64,000 bases of DNA from Trichosphaerium sp. ATCC 40318 (lineage: Eukaryota > Discosea > Flabellinia > Trichosidae), in assembly GCA_038496445.1 (NCBI GenBank), contig JALMLS010000353.1:124001-188000 (forward strand), in the 5' to 3' direction. A model generated the notes under the pieces. The model was not told the origin of the DNA. It saw only the letters and a program-made list of their open reading frames with translations, and ran no database searches. Made by a program: the position numbers and the translations under genes. Within the stretch, counting starts at the first letter, position 1, and every line of letters starts with the position of its first letter. This document shows positions 11,362 through 23,527 of this stretch, in pieces.

Positions 11362-14300
11362 ATGTGCGCACAATTTGTTGCAAGGCCTACTGTAACGGTA
11401 TCACATGCCTTTTTTCTTTGTTTTTGTTTTTTAACCGTTTGTAAATAAAATTAGCGCGTCGCTGGTGGAGTTATAGGTACTCAAGATGGTTTTGGCATTA
11501 ACGCCAAGTTTGAGACTGTTGAAAGCATGGCAGTTGCCGAAAACAACGTAAAAACACCCATATATTCTCTAAATGACCTTACATTTTGTTTTTAGTCAAT
11601 AATACTATCATGTGATACTCACGTGCTAAGGAGAATGAATGTTCAAGATGAGTTTAAAGTGTCAACTATTTGTGGAAAGGTGAATACACCTGGACACGTG
11701 GTACGTCCTTTGTTCGTTTCTTTCCAGCGTTCTCTTAAACAAAAGGCCACAAACTAGAACGGGCGACTAAAAAGATCTGTCATCTCACTAGTAGCGTAGG
11801 GCGATAAGTTTGCGTTCCCAAGAGGAATCTGTATTGATAAGAAGGGAAATATTTATGTTGCTGACATGGGTAATCACGTAATTCGCCTTGTAACATGTAG
11901 CTTTATTGGTTTATACTCTGTTAAACCTTTCGCTGGAGTCACTGGTAAACATGGGTTCAAGGATAACGTAGATAAATCAGTGGCAGAATTTAATAGTCCT
12001 TGCGACGTCAGGTGATTCCAACAAGTGTTTTTTTAGTTGATGACACGTGACTTACCTTTTTTTTGGTAGTGTTTCTCATTACGCGTTGTACGTTGCTGAT
12101 AGAAACAATGATAGCATAAGGCGTATATCGTTTAAAGATGGAACAGTATCAACACTATGCTCCATATCTTGTCCACTTTCGGTCACGTGTACATCAAATA
12201 TGGAAACATTATTGATACTACATAAAGATGGTAAAAAGCTTAAAATTGCTTACCTGGCGCAAGGCGCAAAGTTACAAAATATCCGTGAGTTTGACCACCC
12301 AACTTTCACTAGAGTATTTACTACTAAAGATAATGCAAACACTCTATACTTTGGATTCCATAATGAATCTAAAATTCACGTTTTAGGCACGTGATTTTTT
12401 TTTATTTTTTATTTACTCGTTTCTTGGTATACTTGGGCGTTTCCTTAACCATGACTGATGATGTTGATTTTTTTTTAGCTACAAACGGACGTTTATCAGT
12501 GATTGACCTTGCTGGAGTAAATATTACTGCGCTGACATACCACGAGCAGTTCATCTATTTATTTGAGTCAAACAATTGTTCAATTTGTAGGTTCTGTCCT
12601 TTAGCCACTAATCCTGGTACTACAGTACAGTTCAATAATCCTCAAAATCGCCCTGGATTCTCTACCGGGTCTCTAACACAAACGTTAAATCATTTGGCAA
12701 CTGTACAGCCGACTTCTCAACGTCCTACAAATAGAAGTACAAAACAAGATGTTCAAGATTTACAACGACAATTAATGGAAGCTAATTCACGTGCGCAGTG
12801 GGAACAAACACGTGTCAATAATCAATATACTCAAATGAATGGTCTAATCCTACAACAAACTCAAAGAGTAAGGAATAACTCTGAAAAAGAGTATTGACTA
12901 ACGCGTTCTATTCTTAGTTAAATCATATGGCAACAGCACTTTCTAAACGTGCGGTTCTAACTCTATCGGTCACGTATTTTGACGTTTTTATGTTTAGTCA
13001 TGAAAGGTAACGGAAGTAACCACGGTATTCTGTCAGGCATGTTCAAACTGTACTTGTTTTAAAAAAAGTACTTAATTTTTTTTTCAGCGATTTGTTTGGG
13101 CCACAGTTCTTGTGCTTGGTATTTTTCCGAGACCTTGTATTACTCTCATTTGTGGAGATCAGTTTCTACTCATTTAGAACTAAACATAACTCCTTCCACT
13201 TTTCCTGTCGAGTATTACAATTTAGAAGCATTATTCTATGCAACAGCACCTAAGGATTGGACCATTGATCGTGTAACTGCATTGAGGAATGACAAGTTAC
13301 TCCAAGACCCCTTCCTTAGAAGAATGCAACTCCTTGGTAAACACTATATCTCTTTTCTGTACTAAACACATGCTAACACGTGGAGTTAGACGAAAGAAGT
13401 GGTAACCCTAATTTTCAGCCTTCTTGGCATAAAGAAAATAGCACTCATCTTAGAACCAAAATTATGAACAACCTAGATCAGAACACGTGCTGTAAGACTT
13501 CAAAAGGTGTAAGAACAATGATGTTATGGCACGGTACTTCCACTAAAGTTATATGCTCTATAGCAGGTAAGAAAAAACGCTCAAAGAGAGGTTTCCTCAC
13601 CGTTATTTTAGACACGGGATTTTCGGCTTTAGCAAAAACAGACGCTGGCTTTTTTGGCAATGGGATTTATGGAACTTTCTCTGCTGAGTATGCTGGTCGT
13701 GTTTATGCGAAAGATGTCATGCTTCTTTGTGCTGCTGTAGCTGGAAATGTATACCCTGTTGTACGTCAGACCGTTCACTGAATTTTTTTTGCATTACATT
13801 ACTTTCCCTACCACCTGGTTGAATGTAATGAAGCCTAAGTTTATTTTTATGATCATGTAATATTTACAGATTGCACGGAGTTATATTGATTGTTTCTATT
13901 TTTCTTAGGTTCACAGTGACATGAAGAATTTATTAGGAAAAAATAGATATAAGAATTATGATTGCCATTATGTTCCTGTGCGTCCTATATCAAATAGACC
14001 TCAAGAAAAAACGTATCACGCATTAAGAGAAAGTGATAAAGCAATGTTTGATGAGATTGTTATTTTCGAGGCACGTGAAACGTAGATATAGTGTAACAGT
14101 TTTCGTATTTCATTTCTGTTTCTTTTCTCTAGTTTCCTTTTTTTTTTCGTCTTGTAAATCAACTCGCGCTCTGGGTTTACACTAGCTATTAAGCCTACGT
14201 TTGGCTAAAACTAGAGCTGTTTTATGCACTTAAAATCTTACTTCTTCCAACGTACCAAGTGTGAGACAAACTTACGAAATAGACTTTTCTTTGATAGTTA

Positions 14301-14590
14301 TTTTTTCCAGCATCTACAAACATCTATTCAGAAATTAGGTTTTTTTGTTTACTTGAAAGTAGGAATCACATATTATACCAAGATACGCTGTGTTTTTTTC
14401 AAAAGGAACCTCAGCAAAGAATAACACACAGCCGTTTCCTCAAAAAGTCTCAACCCATTCAACGCCAAGCAACGTCTCAATACCTCAACAAAATAGACAA
14501 GCACAGTCGCTTCCTCAAAAAGCGTCTATCCATTCAACACCAAGCAACGTATCAGTACCTCAACAAACATCACAACCAGAGTCCCGATGA
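11362..14590 (+). CDS. NHL-repeat / coiled-coil / PARP catalytic fusion
   Basis: The start at 11362 (MCAQFVARPTVT) leads into NHL beta-propeller repeats (VAGGVIGTQDGFG; FPRGICIDKKGNIYVADMGN; YALYVADRNNDSIRRISF). A Gln-rich coiled coil follows (DVQDLQRQLMEAN) near 12750. From about 13105 the frame becomes a PARP-type ADP-ribosyltransferase: LWHGTS carries the NAD-binding His, GFFGNGIYGTFSAEYA the Tyr, and MFDEIVIFE the expected catalytic Glu, so an H-Y-E triad is plausible. After a 292-nt GC-AG intron (14071-14362) the last strand reads ESHIIPRYAVFF, as in other PARPs. The tail contains two 25-residue repeats. I read propeller and PARP as one gene because frames join across introns, but the junction near 12997-13110 is the weakest. 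About 750 residues. Confidence 0.72.
12387..12478 (+). other. GC-AG intron, donor GCACGTG (NHL region)
   Basis: KIHVL joins ATNGRLSVIDLAG in phase 1 only with the donor TTAG|GCACGTGATT. Both nearby GT donors lead to stops within a dozen codons. The acceptor is TTTTTTTTAG. Confidence 0.78.
14071..14362 (+). other. GC-AG intron, donor GCACGTG (PARP region)
   Basis: The donor CGAG|GCACGTGAAA and acceptor GAAAGTAG join EIVIFE to ESHIIPRYAVFF, restoring the last PARP strand. Unspliced, the frame ends four codons on. At 292 nt it is one of the longest introns here. Confidence 0.68.
14430..14587 (+). repeat. Two-copy tandem repeat in the NHL-PARP tail
   Basis: Two adjacent units of about 75 bp encode FPQKVSTHSTPSNVSIPQQ and LPQKASIHSTPSNVSVPQQ. 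The substitutions between the copies are mostly conservative, so the duplication is translated and fairly recent. The tail is Ser/Thr/Pro/Gln-rich and likely disordered. Confidence 0.8.
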
Positions 14591-14689
14591 GATAGAAAGG
14601 TTTACTGTTTTTTCGAAAAAAAAACCCTAAAAAAGTTGTTCATGGCATCTGTATCTCCCCTTCTCAATAAACTATGCTATCAAACTAGT

Positions 14690-15357
14690 CGATAGCCTTA
14701 AACCGCAAAATTTGTCAGATGGTGTTTGGAAACATCTCGAGATGGATTGCTGTTGATTAATTTTATTTTTAATTCTTATTGACTCAAAATGATAAAATCC
14801 TCATGCTAGGGAATTGTTTGTAGTGTAAGAAAATACTACTCCATCTACTATAAAGTAGTCTCAACCAAGACTTGTATCGCTATACTCCAGATGAAACAGC
14901 TATTTGTGATTGATATCTATTGTAATGCTAGTTTTCAGAGTACAAGGCATGGCATTCCAATGGACTGTTTGAAGAGCTGAGCATTTACATCAACGGCAAA
15001 ATGGAGGGAGAGTGCAATGAGTGGCACTACAATAACAAACAGCAAGTTGTACAATAGTATTGATGATAAAATAGAAGGTGAGGTCAAGGAATGGTATGCT
15101 CGTAGTCTCTTGAAGACACATTTTAAAACTACGTCAATGAGTTCAACAAGCACTGTTATTACATAAACGGTGATTGAAGGAGAATACAAAGAATGGCTTC
15201 ATAGTGGTCACTTGAAGATACATTGTCGCTATATCAATGGTAAGCTTGAAGGAGAATGTAAGGAATGGAGTCCAGAAAGTATTGATAAAGCAGTGTCTTA
15301 TGCTAAAGGTACACTGGATGGAGAGTTTCAACGGGATAATATTCCGAAATATGTATG
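14690..15357 (+). pseudogene. Decayed F-box/MORN-like (YwqK) repeat gene
   Basis: Fragments in different frames encode the same repeat type as the two intact genes at 59-62 kb: EYKAWHSNGLFEELSIYING, KMEGECNEWHYNNKQ, KIEGEVKEWYARS, then from 15173 IEGEYKEWLHSGHLK and KLEGECKEWSPES. In-frame stops (for example after QQVVQ near 15056) and frame changes between units break it. Upstream, LSDGVWKHLEMD near 14717 resembles an F-box helix. I read this as a dead relative of the 59-62 kb pair. The edges are approximate, and a short live open frame (about 15170-15358) could still be transcribed. Confidence 0.7.
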
Positions 15358-15645
15358 AAAGTGCTTTTTATCCACCAGATTTTCCTACTACGCTTTCAAT
15401 AGTAAACAATAATAATAAACAAAATTTGATATTCAGCTTAGACGTGGTCGTCTCTTTAGCCGGCTCAAAAAGTTTTTCAATAATGAAAAACGTTAGCTGT
15501 TTATTTACATCTTTGCACTTTTTTTTCAGTATTGCTTTGTTTTTTGTTAGCCGGCTATATCAAAATCTGCTAAGTTAGGCTTATGGTCAACAGTTTTAAA
15601 AGACTTTCACTAAATTTAAAAAGACTTAGGAGATGAAGATCAGTT

Positions 15646-18600
15646 TTACTTTTTTTTATGTTCATCTTGAAACACAAGTTCTACTGCTTTTATTGGATCT
15701 AGTTCATGATGTCCACGAACAATAGCATTCCAGTTACGTTTAGATGGCTTCCATATAGGCTCTTTGGTTTTATCGTGAAACAACTGAATACCTCTGAACG
15801 AAGCTTGTTAGTTGTTGAGTCCTGACAAGAAAAAAAACAAAAACAATACGAACCTAAACTTTCCGCTTTTCATCATCTCGACTTTCTCTTTTATGAGAGG
15901 ACATGTAGGATCTTTAAGAGCTTCTATAAATGCTGGAAATTTGACAGTTCCTTTGAAAGTACCATGAAGTACTCCAGCAGCCTTATGACACAATAAAGTG
16001 AGTACATATACTTTTTTGAAGAAAAACAGTACCTCGAAGACGTTATCAGTTTGCAAGAAGATGCCACTTAGGTTTCCTGCAGCCTGTTCTTGGTACTTTC
16101 TAATTACAGCAGCAACACCAGAGCTTCTCTTTTCTGTTACAAGACGAACATACTCTAATTTGAGGAACGATACAACACGTTTACTGTCAAAAGGATTTAT
16201 GTATTTACCTTTACAAAAAAAAGTCAGTAAGAAATGCTGATTTAAAAGAAAGTGTACCAGATTCAATGGCTTGTCGTCTGTTTGCATTCTTGTAGTGTTT
16301 AAGATTTTGGATTAAAAGCATACATTTCGATTCTATAGAGTCTATACCAATATCTTTCAAGCACGTGACCGGTGTGGCTTTGGGTAACATGATCGCTTTG
16401 AATTTCTAAACAAAAGTAAATCAAAAACTTCATCAAGCAGCTGTAAATGCTCGTTTTGTGTACCATCAGTGGTATCAGGCATAGCTTCCATGTTTGTTCA
16501 AGATCGTTGATGTACTCCTTAATAACCGCATTTTCTTGAAGCGTTCCGTCATACTCTTCAGGTGAAGGTACAATAATTGCCGGCTCGCCATCAGCAGCTG
16601 TTGACTCCGAAACTGCTTCCTCTTTAGTTTCCTTTTTAATATCTTCAAGCCCTTCCACAGTGCCATGCATTGCTTTCAATAAAGTGATCATATTTACGGC
16701 ATATAAGCTGCTTGACCTAGTACCCTGGATAGTAGCTGTTAGACCAAGTAAATTACAGAATAAAGAAAAGTACTTCTTTCGCTTTCTGCTTCTGTTGATT
16801 ATCTACAACTTGCACGTGCGGTGTTACATATTTATCAATATCTACATTGAGTACTTTGAAAACGATATCATCTTTATCAGCTTCTGTGAGGTTCTTACTA
16901 AGAGAAGAATATGAATAACAATTAAGTCACAAATGTTAAGTGCAGCGTACTATTTCCAAGGCTGTCTTCTTCTTAGTTCCTCTTCAGCTAGTTTTTGGAA
17001 GAAAGAGTCAATATTCTCTGGAGCTACAGTAACATCTCCTTCATTTATTGCACATAGAAGTTGACCAAGGAAAACATCATTGTTCGCGATAATATCAACA
17101 GTTCTGTTAAGTGGGCTTAATAAATATTCCTTAAACTTCGGAGCAATCTGAAGAACTCATAAGCCATACTATTAAAAAGGTATTATTCTACTTACATCTT
17201 GAGCAAGTTTAGCTTCCTTGTAAATAGCAATACATGTGTCCAAGACAAGTTTGTACTGAAGCTTGCGATAATCACTGGAAAAAATGTGGTTAGCTAAAAA
17301 CTATGCAATTGTTCTAACCTTGTTAAGTCTCCTCTGATTAATTTTGCAAGTACGAGGAATGGTACAGTTGTAAATTGAGCATAAGCATAACCAAGAACAT
17401 CCAGAGTACAAGTCCACCCCATAATCGCTTTCATACGTCTCTTTGAAATCTCCCAATGTTCAGGGCAGATGTACAAAGGCATACAACCTAATCTCGTGTA
17501 AGTTACAACACCTCAATTTTGCCTTGTACCTGAGATAGGTTCTCTAGCTTGTCCCACAATCAATGATCCCTGAGCGCCTTTGTTGAATCCACCATGTGAG
17601 TTTTCACCACCCTACAATAGCATAAATGAAGAAGCCAATAATAGCATGACAAGCGATGTTTGAAAAGAAAAAGTTTGTACTTTTGTTTCAACTGCATAGA
17701 GCACACTGTCCAAAAAAGCTTCAGCAGTAACATAACTCTGATTGATTTCTTTAATAAGAACTTGAGATGGATCAGCAATAGCAGCTTCAGAACGTGAAAT
17801 ATCAAGTGTCAAACAAAAGCAATCTTCATCTTCCATTGCTTCAATCCAATTATTCGTAGTAAGGATGCAGTGACCGAACTTCTCAGCTTCTTCACCTACT
17901 CAAGCGTCAATATTAATAGCGTAGCTACCACATTTTAGAGGTTCTTGGTACAAAGCATACCGTGCTCTTTCTTAATCTTAGCAAAGTCGATTTTCTCAAC
18001 CATACTTGTGATTTCATCGTCGAGTATATCAAACATATCAACGTTTTTAGTGATACGCTGATCCAATTTTTTCTGCAATCCACGCTTTGTTATACCTAAT
18101 AATAAGAATATGAATACCAATCGAAACCAGGTCACTGTCCGAAATAGAAAAACACTGAAACAGTACCTTTGTATGCCATCGAATTTAGACTCGCAATCTT
18201 GTCGTTTGTTAGGCTGTTTGATTTGGCATCAGCCAAGAGCTCATGGAACTTTGCAGTAAGCTCTGAAGATTTGTTAGACTTAGAAGTTTGTCACGTGCTT
18301 TTAAAAAGTTTACATACCTTTGATTTCAATACAAAGTGGAAAGAACTCTTTCTTTTGTCTTCTCTTTAGCTTCAAAATTTCCTTCATTAGCTCATCTATT
18401 TTAGCATCATGTGCGACAACTTTAAGCCGAGCTGTCTCCAGAACATCTTTACCAACGCCTCTCTCAGTGATTACTTGAGATAATTTAAGGATATCGGAAC
18501 GAATGAAAGAAGTAGTCATCTCAACTCTGCAAAAAGAAGAAAAACGTCAGAAGCGACACAACATAATAAAAACCACTTTGTTTGACGTACTTATCCCTCG

Positions 18601-20802
18601 GATTGAGATCTGTTATTTGTCTTGGAACCAAGGTGATATCAAATACTTGACCTCCAATAGATACAGAAAGCATCAAACTGCCGCTACTATAGTCGGCATT
18701 CTTGACAAAAACTGTAGCTTTATGGGTACAGTCTGATGTTTCAATAAGAAACACTTTGTACTCAGTATTGTTCGCCTTAAGTTTTGCGGCAACGCATGCT
18801 CCTCCAAGAAGCTCACCAATGGTGTCTAATTATGTGTTATCACTCTAATCACAACGCAATAAACTGTAAAGTCAAACAAAACTTACCCATTGCGCCACCA
18901 ATATCTGAAGCACTTTTGACGTATTGAAATGTACCTTGGTTAGTACCCATTTGAGACAACTAAAACCCAAACGTCAGCTATCACGTCTCACAAAGAAAAT
19001 AGTTTAAAAAACTGTCTACCTTATTAAGAAGTGTGGCATCATGTCCTCCAGTAAATCCAATTGTATGAACCTCTGTTGATGAAGTCTCGTTTTCTAGCAC
19101 AACTTTCAAAGCAGGTATTGCTTCTTTCAGGTTTCTTGAACCATTATCAAGACCATCAGTAAAGAAAACAACACAAACATCTTCAGAAACACCAGCTGAT
19201 TTACCTTAAAAGATGTCAAACTTAAAAACTAACAAAATTACACTTCTTGCAAGTTGTATTTATCTTACCGTTCATAATAGCTTTTTTAATGTTCACAAAA
19301 GATGCTTCAAAGTTTGTACAACTGTCTGCTCGTATTCCAGATACTGTTGATGTGCATTCACTAAGAGGTTTTCCTTGTAGTGGGTACAGATCGGAAGTGG
19401 TACAGAAATTTATGAAAGATATGTTGGTGTTTCCAATTTCATGAAGCATGTTGATAAGATTATTAATTGCCTAGAAACAGAACAAGTCAGTATCTGAAAG
19501 ATCAGAAAAAACCGAATACAAGTCAGATAAGGTTAGAAAGATGTTTAACAAAACAATTTGTGAAAAAAAAAAACCAGAGTGGTACATACTTGTTTAGCCG
19601 TATTTATTGCTGATCCTGCCATAGATCCACTATTATCTAGAACGATGATCATATGCTTATTACTACCTTCAATATTATCCATGCCCTGTTCAGTATGAGG
19701 ACAAAGAAATAAACGCAAATGTTGAGTTACCTTGACATTTACATCGATATTTAAAGCTGTCAATCCTTCATCGAACGCATAACTTGTAGAAGACGCTGTC
19801 ACACCCAGTTCCTCAGGCACACCTAAATGCACTCTTTCAGACGTATATTTATTAAATATTTAACTTACCTGTGAGAGGCAGATCGTGAAGAACATCAAAA
19901 GGAGTGTCATCTTTTCTCGTAATAATAGAGATTTTATCTACAAGAAATTCAATCTTTGAAAACTTTGATCCGAATTCATTCGCTGTTGCTTCAACAATAC
20001 TCTAAGATGGCTGGTCAATAAAAAGAAATATGTATATTAAATCAAGCCACTTACTGATGAGAATTGACCTACTGTCAGATGAGGATGAAACCCATCATCG
20101 CTTCTTGTTGACAAATCGTTACAAAAAGGAACAACCTTCTCCAACTTTGATTGAAGTTTGATCAGCGCATTCTTAGGCTAAAAAATATGAGCACAAAACC
20201 CACTTGATGCTCAACAAAAGAGGGCGAAATAGAATTTCAATTGTAATCCACAGCGTCAGGTATCTTGCCAACCCATCCAACCGTGGGGTCTGAAATGGTT
20301 TGTTTTAAAAAACTTTGAAGTTACCTTTGTTTCTGGTTTCAGCCACAGTGTACACTTTTTACCGTGATTGAAGAAGCTAAAACTCCTGAACGTTAAAGTA
20401 AACGGTGTTATCGTCGCAGTAACTTGTTTCAGCTTTTCTTTAACCAAATCAATTTCTACGGTGTGTAAGCGCATCAATCAGTTGATTCATAGTGAAAGAA
20501 AATCGTTTTGAGGCGATTATGGCTATAATTGTATTATTAGAGTTTGTACCGTTTTCTGGGAGGAAAGGATACAGTAAATTGATATGAGGCATCCATCTCT
20601 CGTATGCTTTGTCATGTTTTTCACGAATTTCGTTAATTTGACCCCAAAACTCTTTAGGAGGTATCTAAACGAATGTAAACGGCGATGTACACTTTTTTAT
20701 TCTTATTACCAATGCTACAGCGCTCTTGACCACTTTATCGCCAGATACTTGCGCAACAACCTCTGTTGTGGTAGTATCAGACTTTTTGACAGGCTCTGCC
20801 AT
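15646..20802 (-). CDS. 2H phosphoesterase (LigT-like) / vWA domain protein
   Basis: The largest gene in the window. The start at 20802 (MAEPVKKSDTTT) leads into an AKAP7/LigT-like 2H phosphoesterase domain: IPPKEFWGQI, WMPHINLLYPF (first H-x-N/T-L site) and FHPHLTVGQF (second HxT site). After a linker (DLPLTGVPEELG) comes a von Willebrand A domain with an intact MIDAS start (IIVLDNSGSM) and VFFTDGLDNGS. The rest is a long helical region with a coiled coil (DELMKEILKLKRRQKK) and no domain I recognise; it includes CPLYICPEHWEISKRR and ends WKPSKRNW...QDEHKKK. No membrane segment is visible. About 1,200-1,400 residues after removing many introns. 2H enzymes act on cyclic nucleotide or 2'-5' phosphodiester bonds; vWA domains mediate metal-dependent protein binding. 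Whether the 2H site is active with Asn in the first motif is unknown. Confidence 0.75.
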
Positions 20803-21450
20803 GCTTTTGATACACTTCTAATTATAACTGGTAAACCAAAGCGTCAGTGACGATTCCGGTAATTTTCCCTAAATAATGTAAAACGGAAAATCTACAAGTT
20901 TTTAAAATCCCACAATGTATAGACAGTGTTTTCTCACAAATACACCGTCCGGCAATCAGATTTCCCTTTTTACCTAAATAAGCTTATCCCTAGTTCTTTT
21001 AATGCTTAATCTAGTACAATCAATACTATAGCACGCCATTACATTTCGAGATTTCGGTTTTCCCGCTGTTGTCGTTTCTTTGAACTCAGCTTCCAAATAA
21101 ATTGAAAGTTCGTGCCAAATGAACAAATGTCACTTTTAGGTTACAGCTAACAAATTGCTCTTGACGTTTGTCCAACAAACCTCTTCAAGCGCACTGAACG
21201 AATTGTAAAAATGCACCATCTTTTGCTCCCTGCTAGAGTGTGCGGTGATTGCTATACTTGATGGTCTGAACTTATACTACTTGCCGTTTCATACACCAAC
21301 CAATGCGTGAGAAAACTTGCTCGTTGAATGGTTGTCACTTTTGTGTATTGTTAGGTATCCATTGAAAATAGATGAATTCGTACAAACAAAAAGAAACCGG
21401 CGAAAACTCACCCACTTTTACCAAGCTCAACAACAGTAGCTGCACTAACC
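20803..21450. other. Intergenic between divergent genes
   Basis: About 650 bases between the start of the 2H/vWA gene and the start of the FAD oxidase, so it should hold both promoters. I see no coding frame, repeat or RNA gene, and no CACGTG copy. Confidence 0.3.
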
Positions 21451-22992
21451 ATGAATGTGTCAATAATTGGAGCTGGGGAGTTTGGCCTTACAACAGCGAT
21501 TGAATTGCGCTCAAGAGGTAAAACAGTGCCATGAGCATTAAATGACACTCTTAGGATACAACGTACGTGTTTACGAGCGTGATAGCGTGCCTTCTATCCA
21601 CGCGTCTTCAAACGATGTGTCAAAGGTAATTTACCCGCTCTTGTACAACGCAGTTAACGCTATTTAAGATTGTACGCATGGATTATGGAGAAAATGAGGT
21701 GTACTCCAAACTAGCGGAAGAAGCAATAAAACGATGGTAAAACAGTACAATTAGTTGGCAAGTGTTGTATCTAAGGTTGGTATAGGCGTAAATGGAATGG
21801 TTTCTGGAGTAGAAATTTATTTCACGAAACTGGCGTTTTAGCGCTTGTGAGTAACCCTATGGCTTGTGACTGTTTTGAGAAGCAGTCGTACGATGCTTTG
21901 GAACATAAAGGATGCGTTGAGCGTTTAAATGGGCACGTGATCTCACTAAAACAAAGTGATGATTTAGAAAAGTTTTTCATTTGTTATATTACGTTTACAC
22001 CACCCAGGGAAGCTATTCGTAAGAGATTTCCTATATGGACAGATGGTAATTTTAAAGACGGGTATTTTAACTCTCAAGCTGGTTGGGTTGAAAGTGGTGA
22101 AGTACGCCTGTATTTGTTCCAAAGTGAATCATTCTGAAAAACTTTTTACAAACTCTTGATAGGTTCTACGATTTTTAAGTACAATAGCAAGACGTATGGG
22201 CGTTAAAATACACGAAAATTGTGCTGCTGAGTCTCTCATTATACAAGGGAATAAGCTAGTGGGATTTGAAACTGTGAATGGGCAGAAAATAGCTTGGTAC
22301 GTAACAATCAAAAATTTTTATGAACGTTTTGATGCTTATGTCTTTTTAGCGATAACTTGATTGTTGCTGCTGGAGCTTGGTCACCAAAGCTTGTACCACA
22401 ACTGAGACCATATATGAAGGCTACAGGACAACCTGTAATCCACCTCAAGCTCCCAGACCCACATAACTTTACAAGCGATAAATTTCCTGTTTTTTTCGCT
22501 GATATCATCGATACAGGCTTTTATGGGTTTCCAGTAACAAAAGGTAACATCTTAAAGATTGGTAATCATGGTAAAGGATTCAAGTATAACTACGGAGATC
22601 CTTTAAGAGTAACACCAGAGATGAAGCGTATGTTTTCTATGTTTATCAAAAAACGTCTACCTTGGTTATCTGAGGTAGAAGCTGATTATAGACTATGTCT
22701 TTATTGTGACTCATGGGATTCAAATTTCTATATTGATAGAGTTCCAGGCATCAACGGACTTATGGTTGCTTGTGGAGGTATGACACGGATTGATTTAGGT
22801 GTTATTAAGTTTGGTTAACTTGTTTTCTGTTTAGGAAGTGGACATGGGTTCAAGTTTGCTCCTTGTATGGGTGAGATCATTGCTGATATTTATGAAAAAA
22901 AGAAGACTAAATATGCGCAACTATTCAAGTGGCGCGAAGGCTCATTCCTAAAAGAGACTGGTCTAGCACCAGCTGTAGTTTCTCGGTTGTAA
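21451..22992 (+). CDS. Peroxisomal FAD-dependent amine oxidase (DAO superfamily)
   Basis: The start at 21451 gives an N-terminal FAD-binding Rossmann motif (VSIIGAGEFGLTTAIELRSRG). Downstream features fit the sarcosine/fructosyl-amino-acid/pipecolate oxidase branch: DYGENEVYSKLAEEAIKRW near 21675, the second nucleotide-binding strand DNLIVAAGAWSP near 22350, YCDSWDSNFYIDRVPG near 22705, and SGHGFKFAPCMGEIIADIY near 22840. The protein ends VVSRL: SRL is a type-1 peroxisomal targeting signal, so the enzyme probably works in peroxisomes, producing hydrogen peroxide from a secondary amine or N-methyl amino acid. The exact substrate cannot be read from the sequence. Several short introns interrupt it. 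Confidence 0.85.
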
Positions 22993-23527
22993 AACACCAA
23001 TTGCAAGAAACAATTATAAAAATAAACGTGTTAACTCTTCCCAAAGTATTGTTTTACCTTGCCACGAAAGAAGTGTCATGCTTATAAGTAAAAAAGTAGT
23101 CCATGTGATTTGACTTGAACAACACTATTCACAATAGAACTTCATTTCCTACTAAATAAAAGCTAAAAAAAACAAGGCTATTGTTCCGAAGTATTACAGT
23201 AGGACTAGCGCCATGTCCATCAAAAAAAGAATCACCGTTGTAGAAAAAGTGAAAGCCGTTGTACACAGAATCTTGTATAATTCCATCCGTCATTGCTGAC
23301 TTCAAGAGGTACATTTTTCAGTGACCGTCATTAAAAACAAGCTCATAGTAAGGCCAGTTGTTAAAACATTGGGCGATACCTTAGTTTCTACCACTAGTAA
23401 CTTAAAATTCGTTTGTACTTGTTGGTTTGTGTCTTAGCCTTCGTGACATTTGTTGAATAACTTTGTGCATTCATATTTATAATTCATCCATTTTGCAACA
23501 TCATTAGCGTACTAATCTTTCTTTTAT
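22993..23527. other. Intergenic between convergent genes, possible gene remnant
   Basis: Mostly 3' flanks of the oxidase and the PH gene. On the minus strand, 23129-23400 reads like decayed coding sequence: CFNNWPYYELVFNDGH, an in-frame stop, then DGIIQDSVYNGFHFFYNGD and FFDGHGASP in the same frame. I cannot name a family. Confidence 0.25.
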
